A DNA stretch of 6,395 bases from assembly GCA_019683665.1 (NCBI GenBank), contig JADGIB010000214.1, forward strand, positions 1-6,395, given 5' to 3'. The position numbers and the translations under genes are program-made. The notes below the pieces were generated by a model, which was given only the letters and a program-made list of their open reading frames with translations, was not told the DNA's origin and did no database searches. Source of the DNA: Solirubrobacteraceae bacterium. Its GTDB lineage: Bacteria; Actinomycetota; Thermoleophilia; Solirubrobacterales; Solirubrobacteraceae. This document shows positions 5,097-6,395 of the stretch, one piece after another (within the stretch, counting starts at the first letter, position 1; each line of letters opens with the position of its first letter).

Positions 5097-6296
5097 GTGA
5101 AGGGACACCGCAGGCTGCTGGCCGGGCTGCTCATCGCGGCCGGTCTCACGCTCGGAGCGTGCGGCAGCAGCGACGACGACGAGAGCGGCGCGACGGCCGC
5201 GTCGAACGGGACGGCCACCGCGGAGGCGGCGGCCGACAACGGCTGCGCCACCGTCGACCAGAAGCTCGCCGACCTGGCCAGCGGCAAGGTCGCCAGCACG
5301 GGGCCGTACGGCGAGGAGGCCGTGCCCGCCTCCGACCTCGAGCTGACCGACGAGGAGCTCGAGCAGATCCGCGGCATGAACGCGACGGCCGCGCTCGTCA
5401 TGCACTTCGGCGGCAACGACTGGACGAACGCCCAGGTGGCGGGCGCCCGCGCCCAGTTCGAGAAGATGGGCATCGAGGTGGTCGCCGTCACGCAGGCCGA
5501 CGGCAAGGCCGACAAGCAGGTCAACGACCTCGAGACCGTGATGGCGAAGAAGCCCGACGTGATCCTGTCGATCCCGATCGACCCGACCGCCACCGCGTCG
5601 GCGTACGAGAAGGCGGCCGAGCAGGGCGCGAAGATCATCTTCCTCGACACCCCGGCCAAGGACATGAAGCCGGGCGAGGACTACGTCTCGGTCGTGTCGG
5701 CCGACAACTACGGCAACGGCGTCGCCGCCGCCCACCTGCTGGCCAAGGCGATCGGCTGCGAGGGCGAGGTCGGCGCGCTGCACTACGCCGACGCCAGCAA
5801 CTACGCGACCGAGCAGCGCTGGCAGGCGTTCCAGGACACGCTCGCCGAGAACTACCCGCAGATGGAGATCGTCGAGGACCAGGGCATCAACGCGCCCGAC
5901 TGGGCCGGCGACTCCGAGAAGGCGGCCTCGGCGATGCTGACGAAGCACCCCGACCTGAAGGGCATCTTCGCCTGGTTCGACATCCCGGCCGAGGGCGCCA
6001 AGCAGGCGGTGAAGGCGAACGGCTCGTCGCAGCCGATCACGACGGTCGACCTCGGCCTGAACGTCGCGATCGACATCGCCTCCGGCGGCCTCATCAAGGG
6101 CCTCGGCGCGCAGCTCCCGTACGACCAGGGCGTCGCGGAGGCGACCCTGGCCGGGTACGCGCTGCTCGGCAAGGAGGCGCCGCCGTACGTCGTGCTGCCG
6201 CCGCTGCCGGTCTCGCAGGACAACGTCCTCGAGGCGTGGGAGCAGGTCTACCACTCGGCCCCGCCCGAGGAGCTCACCGCGGCGGCCAATGGCTGA
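5097..6296 (+). CDS. Sugar ABC transporter substrate-binding lipoprotein
   Basis: This 399-residue protein is a type-1 (RbsB-like, Periplasmic_BP_4) sugar-binding protein. Residues 1-21 form a lipoprotein signal peptide: basic MKGHRR, a hydrophobic core and lipobox L19-G20-A21-C22, so Cys22 would be lipidated and the protein anchored outside the membrane. An Ala/Ser/Asp/Thr-rich tether (about 23-49) follows. The first lobe begins near residue 97 (TAALVMHFGGNDWTNAQVAGARAQFEKMGIEVV). Also typical are VILSIPIDPTA (155-165), the segment around DTPAKD (184-189) and the C-terminal region around TTVDLG (315-320). Cys50 and Cys221 are two further cysteines, perhaps a disulfide. It is separated from the kinase by 79 bp with its own AGGAG and is probably in the same operon. 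It would deliver the sugar to an importer whose ATPase and permease genes should lie downstream. Class secure; the ligand is unknown. Confidence 0.93.
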   Translation: MKGHRRLLAGLLIAAGLTLGACGSSDDDESGATAASNGTATAEAAADNGCATVDQKLADLASGKVASTGPYGEEAVPASDLELTDEELEQIRGMNATAALVMHFGGNDWTNAQVAGARAQFEKMGIEVVAVTQADGKADKQVNDLETVMAKKPDVILSIPIDPTATASAYEKAAEQGAKIIFLDTPAKDMKPGEDYVSVVSADNYGNGVAAAHLLAKAIGCEGEVGALHYADASNYATEQRWQAFQDTLAENYPQMEIVEDQGINAPDWAGDSEKAASAMLTKHPDLKGIFAWFDIPAEGAKQAVKANGSSQPITTVDLGLNVAIDIASGGLIKGLGAQLPYDQGVAEATLAGYALLGKEAPPYVVLPPLPVSQDNVLEAWEQVYHSAPPEELTAAANG

Positions 6297-6395
6297 CGCC
6301 CCTCCACGTCAGGACCTCGGCGCCCCCCCACGCCCGGGCCCCGGGGCCCCCCCCCCCCGCGTGGGGGCGGGCGGGGGGGGCCCGGCGGTGGGCGG
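6289..6395 (+). CDS. Possible 5' fragment of the next gene (ABC transporter component?)
   Basis: An ATG at 6289 overlaps the binding-protein stop as ATGGCTGA, exactly the same 8-base junction as between isomerase and kinase. The frame stays open to the window edge and starts MADAPPRQDLGAPP. In RbsB-type operons the next gene is usually the ATP-binding protein or permease, which makes this a reasonable start. From about 6321 the sequence decays into C and G homopolymers and cannot be read as protein, so no domain is visible. An AGGAG at 6268-6272 is 16 bases upstream, too far to be convincing alone. Confidence 0.35.
   Translation, partial: MADAPPRQDLGAPPRPGPGAPPPRVGAGGGGPAVG
6297..6395. other. 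Degraded contig end
   Basis: After the binding-protein stop the DNA becomes low-complexity. There is a seven-C run from 6323, the self-complementary GGGCCCCGGGGCCC at 6336-6349, a run of twelve C (6347-6358) and then G-rich sequence with an eight-G run (6373-6380). The C-rich and G-rich halves can fold back on each other. This mirrors the poor left end and suggests assembly or sequencing artefact rather than biology. Confidence 0.55.

Larger units (their letters stand above)
5014..5100 (+). other. Possible 28-codon leader/bridging frame
   Basis: An ATG at 5014 overlaps the kinase stop as ATGA. It opens a 28-codon frame whose TGA (5098-5100) overlaps the GTG start of the binding-protein gene as GTGA. 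A strong AGGAGG (4995-5000) precedes it, but with a long 13-base spacing. A second in-frame entry is GTG at 5068, preceded by the purine-rich AGGAAGAAGG (5052-5061) at 6-base spacing, which would encode only ten residues. The peptide, rich in Arg, Gly and Thr, matches nothing I recognise. It may be a translational relay that couples the kinase to the binding protein, or simply a chance frame in GC-rich DNA. Confidence 0.3.

Noticed and set aside
3257..5665. An 802-codon open frame on the minus strand across the kinase
   Set aside because: It is a mirror of GC-rich coding DNA: the translation is low-complexity Arg/Ala/Gly/Val with no recognisable domain, while the plus strand carries clear FGGY kinase and binding-protein motifs.
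5046..6254. A 402-codon minus-strand frame opposite the binding protein
   Set aside because: Composition dominated by Arg/Val/Leu/Gly with no domain; a mirror of the lipoprotein gene.

Overview
This window is very GC-rich DNA, with G or C at almost every third codon position, GTG starts and Gram-positive-style lipoprotein export. It suggests a high-GC actinobacterium. Thermoleophilia such as Conexibacter or Solirubrobacter relatives is my inference from overall style, not something the sequence proves. Both ends (about 1-60 and 6321-6395) are homopolymer-rich and look like degraded contig ends.

Layout: (1) about 1-139, a leader with a poor-quality end and one copy of a 16-bp operator-like sequence; (2) 140-955 (+), a carbon-nitrogen hydrolase of the nitrilase superfamily with an intact Glu-Lys-Cys triad; (3) 965-2014 (-), a LacI-family repressor, convergent with the hydrolase and only 9 bp from it; (4) 2015-2103, a divergent control region with two more exact operator copies, a candidate forward promoter and a perfect 8-bp-stem hairpin between the operators; (5) 2104-3531 (+), an L-fucose/L-arabinose isomerase-family protein; (6) 3524-5017 (+), an FGGY sugar kinase overlapping the isomerase by 8 bp; (7) 5018-5096, a short leader with two Shine-Dalgarno-like modules and a 28-codon bridging frame; (8) 5097-6296 (+), a lipoprotein sugar-binding component of an ABC importer; (9) from 6289, a probable start of the next gene, lost in the bad contig end.

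How it fits together: this looks like a sugar-uptake and catabolism locus. The binding lipoprotein would capture a sugar for an ABC importer. The isomerase would turn an aldose into a ketose, and the kinase would phosphorylate the ketose. The LacI protein would repress until the sugar or an intermediate binds it. The same operator also precedes the nitrilase-family gene, so the regulon probably includes a C-N hydrolase, hinting that the substrate carries an amide or other C-N bond. The actual substrate cannot be read from the sequence. No RNA genes, mobile elements or CRISPR arrays were seen.
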